A DNA stretch of 34,260 bases. Origin: Sphingomonadales bacterium. Lineage in GTDB: Bacteria > Pseudomonadota > Alphaproteobacteria > Sphingomonadales > Sphingomonadaceae. The translations under genes were made by a program, and so were the position numbers. The stretch covers positions 1 to 34,260 of the forward strand of contig JAIXOE010000039.1 of the NCBI GenBank assembly GCA_027486895.1, given 5' to 3'. Below are positions 1 to 9,040 of this stretch, one piece after another. The notes beneath the pieces are model-generated. The model had not been told where the DNA came from and searched no databases. It saw only the letters and a list, made by a program, of their open reading frames with translations. Within the stretch, counting starts at the first letter, position 1. Each line of letters opens with the position of its first letter.

Positions 1-31
1 CAGGATGACCTGCCGTCGCCGTTAAACTTGG

Positions 32-2245
32 TTACTGGAAGCGATCTGCGTCCATCACCTTGGTCCATGCTGCGATGAAATCGGTCACGAACTTTTCTTT
101 CGCGTCGTCCGAAGCATATACTTCGGCAACAGCACGTAACTCGGAATTTGACCCGAATACGAGGTCAACCGGCGTTGCGGTCCACTTGGCGGTTCCGGTT
201 GCCCGATCCTTGCCCTCATAAAGGCCCGCATTCGTTGCCGACTTCACCCAGACTGTGTCCATTGACAGCAGGTTGGTGAAGAAGTCGTTCGTCAGCGTGC
301 CTGGCTTGCTGGTGAATACACCGGCAGTCGAACCGCCGGCGTTCGCACCCAGCACGCGCATACCACCAACCAATACGGTCGTTTCTGCAACGGTCAGGCC
401 AAGCAAGTCCGCTTTGTCGACAAGTGCTTCAGTTGGACCGAAATAGGCATCCGACGCAAAGTAGTTACGGAAGCCATCGGCTTTTGGCTGAAGCTGGTTG
501 AACGAATCGACATCGGTTTGGTCCTGCGCTGCGTCGACCCGTCCGGCCTTGAACGGAACCGTGACATCCTGCCCAGCAGCCTTTGCAGCTTGTTCGATCG
601 CCGCGTTACCGCCGAGTATTATCAAATCAGCAAGGCTAACTTGTTGGGCGCTTTTTGCGCCCTTGTTGAACGCGGCACGAACCGTTTCCAGCTTGGCCAC
701 AACCTTGCTGACTTCGGCGGGATCATTGACTGCCCAATCCTTTTGCGGCGCGAGACGCAAGCGGGCGCCGTTGGCTCCGCCACGCATATCGGTCGAGCGG
801 AAGGTTGATGCCGATGCCCATGCTGTCCGCACCAATTCAGCGGTCGTGAGGCCGGATGCAAGAACGCTGGCCTTCAACTGGCTGATATCCTGCGCACCGA
901 TGGGAGCATAATTCGCCTTTGGAAGCGGGTCCTGCCACTTCAGGGTCACTTTGGGTGCATCCTTACCAAGGTAACGTGCTTGCGGACCCATGTCGCGGTG
1001 GGTGAGCTTGAACCATGCCTGCGCAAATGCATCTGCGAACTCTTGCGGATTTTTCTGCCAGCTCTGCGTGATTTTCCGGAAACCTGGGTCTTCACGCATC
1101 GCTATGTCGGTCGTGAACATGATTGGCGCATGGCGGACATCAGGACGATGTGCGTCTGGAACCATATTCGCTGCTGACGGATCGGTTGGTATCCACTGAA
1201 TGGCACCGGCAGGGCTTTTCGTCTTTACCCACTCGAATCCATAAAGATTGTCCAGATACTGGGTGGTGAACGCGATTGGATTGGACGTCCAAGCACCTTC
1301 AAGTCCGCTGGAAATCGTATCTTCCGAATGGCCTTTGCCGCATTTGTTGGTCCAGCCCAAGCCTTGCTGTTCAATCGGCGCCACACCTGGATCACCTGCA
1401 ATGCACTCTTCTGGTTTCTTGGCGCCATGTGCTTTTCCGAACGTGTGGCCACCCGCGATAAGCGCAGCTGTTTCGGCATCGTTCATTGCCATTGCACCAA
1501 ATGCACGGCGGATGTCGTTAGCAGCGGCGAGGGGGTCCGGAACGCCATTTGGACCTTCAGGATTGACATAGATGAGGCCCATTTGCGTTGCAGCCAATGG
1601 TCCCTTCAAATTGCCCTTTGCATCGCGGCGTTGGTCGGTCAGCAGTTTGGTTTCAGGGCCCCAGAATACCAGATCAGGCTGCCATGTGTCGACGCGACCA
1701 CCAGCAAAACCAAGGGTTTTGAAGCCCATATCTTCCATGGCAACATTTCCGGAGAGAACCATGAGGTCACCCCATGAGAGTTTACGGCCATATTTCTGCT
1801 TGATGGGCCACACCAGACGGCGTGCCTTGTCTAGGTTCACGTTATCTGGCCAAGAATTAAGGGGTTCAAAGCGCATCTCGCCGCCATCAGATCCGCCACG
1901 GCCATCGCCGGTGCGATAGGTGCCAGCGCTGTGCCATGCCATGCGGATGAAGAACGGGCCGTAATGGCCGTAGTCTGATGGCCACCAAGGCTGCGATGTT
2001 GTCAGGACCTTGCGAATGTCTGCCTTTACGGCATCAAGATCGAGCGTGGCAAATTCGGCGGCGTAGTTGAAATCGTCGCCATAAGGGTTCGCGCGCGCTT
2101 CGTTTTGGCGCAGTGCGGTCAAGTCGACCTTCTTTGGCCACCATTCCGCTTTTGGTTCAGCCGTTTCGGCATGTGCAGCAGAAGCGAGGGCCACTGGTGA
2201 TGTGGCCGCAAGCAACGCGACGAGGGCGATGTTGCGTATTTTCAT
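32..2245 (-). CDS. katG: Catalase-peroxidase with export signal
   Basis: Bifunctional haem catalase-peroxidase of 737 residues, the usual length for a two-domain KatG, which removes H2O2 and oxidises small donors. The distal haem pocket is visible as R101, W104 and H105 in [11 protein letters not shown]. The proximal histidine is H267 in [11 protein letters not shown]. The Trp-Tyr-Met adduct needed for catalase activity is W104-Y226-M252, at spacings equal to M. tuberculosis KatG (offset 3). Unlike cytoplasmic KatG it starts with a signal peptide: MKIR, a hydrophobic core, then an AHA cleavage site near residue 26. This predicts a periplasmic enzyme of KatP type. The ATG is preceded by GGAG at about 9 nt. 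It is monocistronic in this window and divergent from the polysaccharide-export gene. No clear OxyR site was recognised upstream. Confidence 0.96.
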   Translation of the reverse strand: MKIRNIALVALLAATSPVALASAAHAETAEPKAEWWPKKVDLTALRQNEARANPYGDDFNYAAEFATLDLDAVKADIRKVLTTSQPWWPSDYGHYGPFFIRMAWHSAGTYRTGDGRGGSDGGEMRFEPLNSWPDNVNLDKARRLVWPIKQKYGRKLSWGDLMVLSGNVAMEDMGFKTLGFAGGRVDTWQPDLVFWGPETKLLTDQRRDAKGNLKGPLAATQMGLIYVNPEGPNGVPDPLAAANDIRRAFGAMAMNDAETAALIAGGHTFGKAHGAKKPEECIAGDPGVAPIEQQGLGWTNKCGKGHSEDTISSGLEGAWTSNPIAFTTQYLDNLYGFEWVKTKSPAGAIQWIPTDPSAANMVPDAHRPDVRHAPIMFTTDIAMREDPGFRKITQSWQKNPQEFADAFAQAWFKLTHRDMGPQARYLGKDAPKVTLKWQDPLPKANYAPIGAQDISQLKASVLASGLTTAELVRTAWASASTFRSTDMRGGANGARLRLAPQKDWAVNDPAEVSKVVAKLETVRAAFNKGAKSAQQVSLADLIILGGNAAIEQAAKAAGQDVTVPFKAGRVDAAQDQTDVDSFNQLQPKADGFRNYFASDAYFGPTEALVDKADLLGLTVAETTVLVGGMRVLGANAGGSTAGVFTSKPGTLTNDFFTNLLSMDTVWVKSATNAGLYEGKDRATGTAKWTATPVDLVFGSNSELRAVAEVYASDDAKEKFVTDFIAAWTKVMDADRFQ

Positions 2246-2485
2246 GAATATGTTCTCCCGTTCAACCCTGGATACCCCATGGGTGTAGAGTGGAGTTAGT
2301 GGCGATGTGATGCAAAACCCAACGAGATTGATTTGTCACAATAATCGATTGCATTGATAACATGGAGCGAAAGCCAGCGCTGAAGCAGGGAGTTGATGTT
2401 TGTTTCATGCGCGCGAATGCAAAAGGGGTGGCTTTACTTTTCGCGCTTCGCTAGCAGCAGAAGCGAACGTTTTTGGGAATCATTG

Positions 2486-3208
2486 ATGCGTAAACTGGTA
2501 GTTCTTCTTGCTTTGTCTTCGGCATTGACTGCTTGCGGCAGTTCGCAACTTGGCGGGGCTGGCAGTCTTTCGGACATAAAGGTAGTCGAGAGCGACGTTT
2601 TACCAGAGCCTACGCGACTTGATCTTTTTGAACAAAACCGGCCCTATCTCATTGGCCCGTTTGATAAGCTGACCATTGACGTGTTCGGTATTGAAGAGCT
2701 CAGCAAGCAAGAAGTTCAAACCGATGCGGGCGGACGGATATCTTTCCCGTTGGCCGGCATTATTGAAGCTGCCGGCAAAACGCCGGGCGAGCTTGAGGAG
2801 GAAATTGAGGGGCGGCTTCGCGGCCAATATGTGCGCGACCCGCAAGTTACCGTAAACCTCAAGGAAACTGTCAGTCAGGTCATCACGATCGACGGTCAGG
2901 TGCGTGAACCAGGTTTATACCCTGTCATTGGCAAAATGACGCTCATGCGAGCCGTGGCTATTGCCAAAGGTACTGCCGAATTTGCCAAGCTGGATGACGT
3001 GGTGATTTTTCGTACGGTAAACGGTCAGAAGATGGCCGCACTGTACAATCTGAAGTCCATTCGCCGCGGCATTTACAACGACCCTGAGGTTTTTGCGAAC
3101 GACGTGGTCGTGGTCGGTGACTCGCAGGCCCGACGCCTGTTCAAGGATGCATTGCAAGTTGCACCAACCTTGCTGACGCCGCTCGTTTACATCTTAACTA
3201 CGAACTAA
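2486..3208 (+). CDS. Polysaccharide export lipoprotein (Wza/ExoF-type, short)
   Basis: Outer-membrane auxiliary protein of 240 residues for export of exopolysaccharide or capsule. It begins with a lipoprotein signal whose lipobox is LTAC, with lipidated cysteine at residue 17. A Poly_export domain follows (about residues 50-125, starting RPYLIGPFDKLTIDVFG), then an SLBB domain (about 130-215, IDGQVREPGLYPV). The last 25 residues form a hydrophobic C-terminal segment, as expected for the membrane-spanning helix of this family. I chose ATG 2486 over the upstream ATG 2393 because it places the signal peptide at the N-terminus and has GGGA 7 nt upstream. The gene lies 150 bp before the DSF synthase gene on the same strand. 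No glycosyltransferase or Wzc kinase gene is adjacent, so the exported polymer is unknown. Confidence 0.9.
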   Translation: MRKLVVLLALSSALTACGSSQLGGAGSLSDIKVVESDVLPEPTRLDLFEQNRPYLIGPFDKLTIDVFGIEELSKQEVQTDAGGRISFPLAGIIEAAGKTPGELEEEIEGRLRGQYVRDPQVTVNLKETVSQVITIDGQVREPGLYPVIGKMTLMRAVAIAKGTAEFAKLDDVVIFRTVNGQKMAALYNLKSIRRGIYNDPEVFANDVVVVGDSQARRLFKDALQVAPTLLTPLVYILTTN

Positions 3209-3358
3209 GGCGGCGTACCATTCACCCATCGCGGTGTTTGTTTCGATATTACAGCCCGTTCCATCCATTTTGGTAAGTTTATAGCTTGCAAAATGGAATA
3301 ATATGCTATGACGTCCCTATCGGTTGGGGTGGCCGAACACTGATTTATCGGGGGCTTT
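3209..3358 (+). promoter_or_regulatory. AT-rich upstream region of the rpfF-like gene
   Basis: This 150-bp intergenic stretch separates the export lipoprotein gene from the DSF synthase gene and has an AT-rich core around 3275-3310 (AATGGAATAATATGCTATG). It probably holds the rpfF promoter, but I could not fit a convincing -35/-10 pair with normal spacing. A GGGG run sits just before the ATG at 3359 and likely serves as ribosome binding site. Confidence 0.3.
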
Positions 3359-4309
3359 ATGTCATTCCAATCCCGCGCCCGCGATGGCGCGCTAGATATT
3401 AACGCGTCCGGTTTTCCGGAGCGGAGTTTAGGTGTTCCGATCGTCGGACGCACTTTTAACGAAATTGTTGTTCGCCATGACCAGCAGGACAAGATTTTCT
3501 GGTGTTTCATGAACCAGAACGGTCGTCCAAGCTATACCTACAGCCTGGGCGCGGAAATTCAGCAAGTGCAGGACTGGGTTGCCGACAACTATGCGCTGCC
3601 GGCAAATGGCGGACCGGACGATTTGCGCTATTTTGTCTGTGGTTCCAAAACGCCCGGCGTTTACAATCTCGGCGGCGATTTACGGCACTTTGCCGAATGT
3701 ATTCGCGCCCGCGATCTCGGCGCGATGCGGAAATATGCGGAAACCTGCGTGCGCATGCAATATGTGAACAGCCAAGGATTTGGCGCGCCCATTATCACGA
3801 TTGCCCTTGTGCAGGGTGATGCATTGGGCGGCGGTTTTGAACACGCTCTTGCATTCGATATTCTTGTTGCCGAGCGCAGTGCACGCCTTGGATTACCAGA
3901 AATTATCTTTAACCTATTCCCTGGCATGGGTGCCTACAGTTTTCTTGTCCGCCGCGTAGGCCGCAAAATGGCTGAGAATTTTATTCTTGAAGGCAAAATC
4001 CACACTGCCGAAGAATTGCATGCATTGGGTATCGTCGACATTTTGGTGGAGGACGGCGAGGGTGAGGAAGCCATCGTCGATTATTGTAAACGCAATCAGC
4101 AACGATTTGCCGCCGAGCGTGCGGTGTATCTGGCCCGCCGTGTATCTTCTCCGGTGGAGATTGATGAATTGCTCAAAATTACGAACATTTGGGCCGAAAC
4201 AGCAATGTCGCTTACGGATGCCGACGTTCGAAAGATGGAACGGCTTGCTGACGCACAAGAGCGTCGGATGCAGCGCAGTATTAGAACTGTTAGCCCGCTT
4301 GGGCAGTGA
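3359..4309 (+). CDS. rpfF: DSF-type signal synthase (RpfF-like crotonase)
   Basis: Crotonase-fold enzyme of 316 residues that most resembles RpfF, which makes cis-2-unsaturated fatty acid (DSF) signals from acyl-ACP by combined dehydratase and thioesterase action. Diagnostic segments are GGDL (105-108, oxyanion region), VQGDALGGGFEHAL and GLPEIIFNLFPGMGAYSF. The two catalytic glutamates correspond to E161 (GGGFE) and E181 (GLPE), 20 residues apart, the same spacing as E141 and E161 of Xanthomonas RpfF. An ordinary enoyl-CoA hydratase does not carry the NLFPGMGAYSF segment. It is slightly longer than Xanthomonas RpfF (about 289), with an extended N-terminus. Its 3' end overlaps that of the converging histidine kinase gene by 20 bp. 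The next-door RpfC-like kinase and c-di-GMP regulator support a signalling role; the actual product chain is unknown. Confidence 0.88.
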   Translation: MSFQSRARDGALDINASGFPERSLGVPIVGRTFNEIVVRHDQQDKIFWCFMNQNGRPSYTYSLGAEIQQVQDWVADNYALPANGGPDDLRYFVCGSKTPGVYNLGGDLRHFAECIRARDLGAMRKYAETCVRMQYVNSQGFGAPIITIALVQGDALGGGFEHALAFDILVAERSARLGLPEIIFNLFPGMGAYSFLVRRVGRKMAENFILEGKIHTAEELHALGIVDILVEDGEGEEAIVDYCKRNQQRFAAERAVYLARRVSSPVEIDELLKITNIWAETAMSLTDADVRKMERLADAQERRMQRSIRTVSPLGQ

Positions 4310-6794
4310 CGCCATTCGGTGTGAGATACACATCTGATGTCAGGGCTTCTACTGCCATCGCTGCTTCCATTTCCATTTTTTGAAGATAGATGAATTTATG
4401 TGCAAGGAAGTCGGCTTCACTGATTTTTTCCAGCTGACTACATAACCGAGATAGTGACCCCGCGCCCATATTGTTCCCCGAACTTTTGAAAGCGTGCGCG
4501 CAGAAGCGGAATTCGGAAACATCTCCATCCGCAACGGCTTTACGCAACGGATCGAGCGTTTGTTCAACGTCTTCGATAAAGCCTTCAATCATCGCATTCA
4601 CAAAAGCCTGATCACCAATGGACCGAAGATATCGAATTTGATCGTCATCGATGGGAGCTGCAGCTGACGGAATTTCTCCGGAGATGGGAACGACTTTATT
4701 TAAGGGATCGATTGGTAGTGAGGTCTTAACCAACTGTGCATTTTTCTCTCCACCACAATATTTTTCGATCGTGTTGAGGAGCATATGGGCGTCCACCGGC
4801 TTGGTAATACGCATATCCATTCCAGCGTTTCGGCACTTTATTTCGGTCTCTGTGGTCGCGTCAGCGGTTACGCCGATAATCGGCAGGTGGTTGCGTCCAC
4901 CTTCAATCTGCCGCCACATCGAGCAGGTGTCGATGCCATTCAGTCGGGGCATATTGACGTCGAGCAGCAATATATCGATGCCACCCTTTTCCATTTCTTC
5001 AAGTGCTTCATCGCCGTCGGTGACCATGACGACGGAATGGCCTGCAGCTTCCAAAATGGCTGCCAAAACGTTCCGGTTTGTCCGGTTGTCGTCCGCGACC
5101 AAGATGCGCTTTGGCGTGTAGGTGGTTGATGGCTGCTGTTCATCTCCATGGGGAATGCGCATTTGCCGTGCGAAAGAGCAGCCAATGCGAATGGCACTGC
5201 GGAGTTCCGCAAAATTCGGCATGGCCGGGATAACGGAAGCAAATGCAGCCCGTAGCGCTACGTCTTCCAACTCTACAGCCTCATGTTCAGCCACAAGTAC
5301 AGGCGCAATTTCCGCGTTGGCAAAAATGGACCAGACGGTGTCTTCGGCGTCGATATGCTGCGAAACAGATTCTGCGATTAGCGCGACACTGAATTCAGCC
5401 AAATCAATTTTGGCAAGTGCCGCAACAAGTTCATCGCGACTTGTGCAAGGCACGTGGCGGACAAAGAAATTCTCTTGCGACTGCGCGTTGGCCAGCAATT
5501 CAGGCTTCATTTGACCAAATGAGAGGATTTTTACAGCATCTGCCGCATATACGTCATCAGCGGTAGACTGTTCATCAACCAATTTGATGGGTATTTGAAT
5601 ACGGAAGCTACTGCCTTGACCAATTTGGCTTTCAACAGAAATCTGGCCGTCAACCTGCTCAGTAAGCTGTTTGCAAATGGAAAGACCAAGACCTGTTCCG
5701 CCAAACCGGTTCATGACGCTGTCATCGGCTTGCTGGAACGGCTGAAAAATACGCTCACGCGCAGTTTCACAAATGCCAATACCGGTGTCCGACACAGTAA
5801 ACCAAATATGGCTCTGGTCATTTTTGATCACCAGACCGCTGTTGAGCGTTATGGATCCGGACTCTGTGAACTTTGTCGCATTGCCCACCAAGTTAAGGAG
5901 GATGTTCCGGATGACGCCATTGGGCCCTTCAATAAGCCTGTCACTCATGGGTTCTGCCTGAAGATGCAGGCTAAGCCCTTTTTCTTCCGCCCGGACAGTC
6001 ATGATATCCCGAATTTCAGTCAGCAATTCCGTAGGCCGGAATGTTGCCGACTTCACCTGCATCGTTCCCGTACCGGTTTTGGCTACATCGATCAGCTGTT
6101 CAATCAGGTGTAGCAAATGTTCGCCGGCAAGAACACTTGCCTCGACCATCTCCTTTTGCCCCCGGGGCATGTCTGACTGACTCAGGAGGTTTCCGTAACC
6201 GATGATGGCGTTCAATGGCGTTCGCAGTTCATGACTGACGCTGGCAAGGAAATAGCTTTTTGCTTTGCTCGCCTCTTCGGCTTGTTCTTTTGCATGTGAG
6301 ATTTTGCGGATGAGTGTTGAGCAATAAGCGGGAATGACGATCAACGCGAGCGCGAGCGCGATACCCAAAAATTGGTTCTGCTGCCAATATGCAGTTGAAA
6401 ACACAACGATGCCAAAGGTAGCCGTAGACAGGACCGACGCTACAAATAGCCATTTAATGCCATATCGAAAACCGTTGCCCAAAATCATCCACAAAATGAT
6501 CGGGTAAAATATCGACAAATGCTCTGGTTCGCGCAGCATGACGGCAAACGCCATCATCACGTCAAGTATAATGGCCGCAAACCAGCGCTCTTCCTGCTGC
6601 CAAATGCCATATCGTTGCATTGCGTACAGTGCCGCGTTGAATGACAAATAGGCAAAGAAGGCCGAAAATATAAGCGCATCGAACGCAAAAAAGTAACAGC
6701 CCAGGCCTGACACACTGCCCATAACGAGCCGGTTGCGGAGGATTTCCTGTTCAGGTGTCAAATCACCACGCAACTTTTTCAGAAAGCCCCTCAT
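4290..6794 (-). CDS. RpfC-like membrane hybrid histidine kinase with REC and HPt
   Basis: Hybrid sensor kinase of 834 residues. Residues 20-165 hold five or six hydrophobic membrane segments including GNGFRYGIKWLF, resembling the RpfC input module rather than a periplasmic sensor. A HisKA domain follows with H188 in SVSHELRTPLN, then a HATPase domain with N-box near 297-308 and G-boxes DTGIG and GGTGLGLS. Residues 420-545 look like a degenerate receiver lacking the acidic pocket. A true receiver is at 562-680 with phospho-acceptor D612 (LLDVNMP), and an HPt domain is at about 715-810 with H767 (AHAFKSSG). This TM-HK-REC-HPt layout matches RpfC, which senses DSF. The start overlaps the stop of the upstream regulator gene by ATGA, so the two are translationally coupled. 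DSF as ligand is inferred from the neighbouring rpfF. Confidence 0.88.
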   Translation of the reverse strand: MRGFLKKLRGDLTPEQEILRNRLVMGSVSGLGCYFFAFDALIFSAFFAYLSFNAALYAMQRYGIWQQEERWFAAIILDVMMAFAVMLREPEHLSIFYPIILWMILGNGFRYGIKWLFVASVLSTATFGIVVFSTAYWQQNQFLGIALALALIVIPAYCSTLIRKISHAKEQAEEASKAKSYFLASVSHELRTPLNAIIGYGNLLSQSDMPRGQKEMVEASVLAGEHLLHLIEQLIDVAKTGTGTMQVKSATFRPTELLTEIRDIMTVRAEEKGLSLHLQAEPMSDRLIEGPNGVIRNILLNLVGNATKFTESGSITLNSGLVIKNDQSHIWFTVSDTGIGICETARERIFQPFQQADDSVMNRFGGTGLGLSICKQLTEQVDGQISVESQIGQGSSFRIQIPIKLVDEQSTADDVYAADAVKILSFGQMKPELLANAQSQENFFVRHVPCTSRDELVAALAKIDLAEFSVALIAESVSQHIDAEDTVWSIFANAEIAPVLVAEHEAVELEDVALRAAFASVIPAMPNFAELRSAIRIGCSFARQMRIPHGDEQQPSTTYTPKRILVADDNRTNRNVLAAILEAAGHSVVMVTDGDEALEEMEKGGIDILLLDVNMPRLNGIDTCSMWRQIEGGRNHLPIIGVTADATTETEIKCRNAGMDMRITKPVDAHMLLNTIEKYCGGEKNAQLVKTSLPIDPLNKVVPISGEIPSAAAPIDDDQIRYLRSIGDQAFVNAMIEGFIEDVEQTLDPLRKAVADGDVSEFRFCAHAFKSSGNNMGAGSLSRLCSQLEKISEADFLAHKFIYLQKMEMEAAMAVEALTSDVYLTPNGVTAQAG

Positions 6795-8932
6795 TTTGCG
6801 ACTAGCCTGAACGGCTCGGCACCGTCCTTAAACAGTGAATGAAGGTCACGCACCGAAAGCGGCCGACCCAGAAGATATCCTTGAACCTCATCGCAACCTG
6901 AGGCGCGAAGCAATGTGAACTGGGCTTCGGTCTCAACGCCCTCTGCGACGACGCGCATATTCAATGCGTGGGCCAGGTGGGCGATCGTTGAAATGATTGC
7001 GCGGTCTGTGGCGGATGTCTCGATCCGCGAGATAAAAGTTTGGTCAATTTTCAAGCGCGTTGCGGGTAAGTCGCGCAAATATTGAAGAGACGAATAGCCC
7101 GTACCAAAATCGTCGATGGAAATCTGAATGCCGCCGGCGCGCAGCGTTGCCAATTGCTCATGCACCTTCTGGCTGTTGTCTATTAACAGCTCTTCGGTGA
7201 TTTCAATCGCTAGCTTGCCGCGTGGAATTGCATATTTCGCGACAAGACCCAGTATCTCCGAGCACATCGCTGCATATTGAAACTGCTTCGGCGATACGTT
7301 GACGGCTACGTGCGGGAGCTCAATGCCTTCTTCGGCAAACAAGGCAATTTGCTTACACACGGATTCGATAACCCAGGTGCCGATGCGGCCGATTAAGCCG
7401 GAGTCATTGGCCACTTTAATGAAGTCGGACGGGCACAACCGGCCCCTGACGGGGTGGTTCCAACGGACCAACGCTTCAAGGCCGACATAATTGCCTGAGG
7501 CGGTGTCGACAATTGGCTGATATTCGAGGAATAACTGATCGTTATTCAGCGCATCGCGGAGGTCGCTCTCGATACCAGCGTTCATTTGCGCAATATGATT
7601 CATGTGCGGTGAGAAAAAGCAGAAGCAATTTCGGCCCGATGATTTGGCTTCATACATGGCAAGATCGGCCAGACGCAGCAGTTCGTCGGGCGAAGTACCA
7701 TCTTCGGGGATAAGCGCGACGCCAATGCTTGCGCCGATGAGCTGCTCGACGCCTCCAATGGTATATGGCTCACCGATTTTCGCGAGTAGCTTTGTGCACA
7801 CGGCTGCCGCGCTGCTATTATCATCAAGATTTTGAAGAACGATGGCGAATTCATCCCCGCCGATACGCGCTGCAAAACCGTTGCTATCCAAGGCCGAGAT
7901 AAGGCGCTCAGCAACCTGACGCAGCAAAACATCGCCCGTTTGGTGCCCGCGGGTGTCGTTAATGACTTTAAACCGGTCAAGGTCGAGCAGCAGCAGCGCA
8001 GCAGCTTTGCCGCTTGCGTTGCTCTCATCAATGGCCGTGCGCATCCATTGTGCCAGCAATGTGCGGTTGGGAAGGCCCGTGAGCATATCATGCAATGCCA
8101 AATGCGTACGGTGCTCTTCGGCAAATTTGCGCGCAGTGATATCCAGTCCCGTGGTCAGAATACCTATGGTTTGGTTATCTTTGTTCAGCAGTGGCGACTT
8201 GTTGCAGTGGAAAATCAGCTCAATGCCTTCACTGACAAACTTCTCTTCGAAATTAGGTATCGAAATGCCCGTTTCGAGGATGACGTTATTCCGCCGCGTT
8301 TCCCGATCAACCAAGTCTGGTTCCATGATATCCGAAATGGATCGGCCGACCAGTTGTTCCGGGTCGCGTCCGAAAAGCGCGGCCTGATATGAGTTTAGAA
8401 ACAGAAACTTACCATTTCGGTCAGTTGCATTGATCAAGATCGGTGTGGTGTCGATGATTTGTTCTAGCATCGACTTACCGCTTTTGTCGTCGGCGTCAGC
8501 GCTATCCGAGCCAGTGCGGTTGTTCTCAAGTGACTGCTTGAGTTCCTGCTGCCGATAGTGCTGGCCCAAAAGCAGCAATGCGCGATCGCGAAATTCGATG
8601 TGGGAAACGGGCGTTTGCAAAAAGTCAGTCGCGCCAGCGTCTAGGGCAGTGATGCGGCATTCCCGGTCTTGCCGCGCGGTGATGATGATCGCAGGAATGT
8701 GCGCGCCAACGGTGCGTGAGCGGATTTTACTGATAAATTCTGCGCCGTTCATTTCTGGCATGCGATAGTCAACGACAAGGAGGTCGGCAGTCTCGGTCTC
8801 AAGCCATTTCAAAGCCTCAATCGCGCTGTGAAAACACTTCGCGGAGAACTCCGGACCCATCATCGCAACATATTGCGCGTAAACGCGTAAGTTGGTCGAC
8901 CTGTCGTCTACAATGACAATGCGCGCATGCAT
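6791..8932 (-). CDS. REC-PAS-GGDEF-EAL response regulator (c-di-GMP metabolism)
   Basis: Cytoplasmic response regulator of 713 residues. The receiver domain is at 1-125 (DD at 9-10, phospho-acceptor D55 in VVDYRMPEMNG, K-type end TPVS). A PAS domain lies at about 155-270, with the typical PAS-PAC ending GILTTGLDITARK. The diguanylate cyclase domain has an intact GGDEF at 358-362. The phosphodiesterase domain has EAL at 486-488 and DDFGTGYSS at 607-615. Both c-di-GMP motifs look intact, but no RxxD inhibitory site precedes GGDEF. The gene opens an operon with the RpfC-like kinase, whose HPt could phosphorylate D55. In Xanthomonas the partner of RpfC is RpfG (REC-HD-GYP); here the output is GGDEF-EAL, reminiscent of the PAS-GGDEF-EAL DSF receptor RpfR. 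Whether it makes or breaks c-di-GMP cannot be told. Confidence 0.92.
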   Translation of the reverse strand: MHARIVIVDDRSTNLRVYAQYVAMMGPEFSAKCFHSAIEALKWLETETADLLVVDYRMPEMNGAEFISKIRSRTVGAHIPAIIITARQDRECRITALDAGATDFLQTPVSHIEFRDRALLLLGQHYRQQELKQSLENNRTGSDSADADDKSGKSMLEQIIDTTPILINATDRNGKFLFLNSYQAALFGRDPEQLVGRSISDIMEPDLVDRETRRNNVILETGISIPNFEEKFVSEGIELIFHCNKSPLLNKDNQTIGILTTGLDITARKFAEEHRTHLALHDMLTGLPNRTLLAQWMRTAIDESNASGKAAALLLLDLDRFKVINDTRGHQTGDVLLRQVAERLISALDSNGFAARIGGDEFAIVLQNLDDNSSAAAVCTKLLAKIGEPYTIGGVEQLIGASIGVALIPEDGTSPDELLRLADLAMYEAKSSGRNCFCFFSPHMNHIAQMNAGIESDLRDALNNDQLFLEYQPIVDTASGNYVGLEALVRWNHPVRGRLCPSDFIKVANDSGLIGRIGTWVIESVCKQIALFAEEGIELPHVAVNVSPKQFQYAAMCSEILGLVAKYAIPRGKLAIEITEELLIDNSQKVHEQLATLRAGGIQISIDDFGTGYSSLQYLRDLPATRLKIDQTFISRIETSATDRAIISTIAHLAHALNMRVVAEGVETEAQFTLLRASGCDEVQGYLLGRPLSVRDLHSLFKDGAEPFRLVAK

Positions 8933-9040
8933 GGCATGGCGGTATCGTTATAACCTCAAGGAATGGTTAAGAACGCGTTCGTATTTCAAAGGCGGAGCGG
9001 ACTGAAAGTGTTTGGGCAAACCCACTAGCGGCCTTGTTTG

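Noticed and set aside
2246-2392. Possible OxyR-type palindrome upstream of katG around ATCGATTGCATTGAT
   Set aside because: The symmetry is poor and does not match the four-element OxyR consensus, so no regulatory site is called.
2393-2485. N-terminal extension of the export lipoprotein from ATG 2393
   Set aside because: It would place 31 unrelated residues before a lipoprotein signal peptide; the internal ATG 2486 has a proper RBS.
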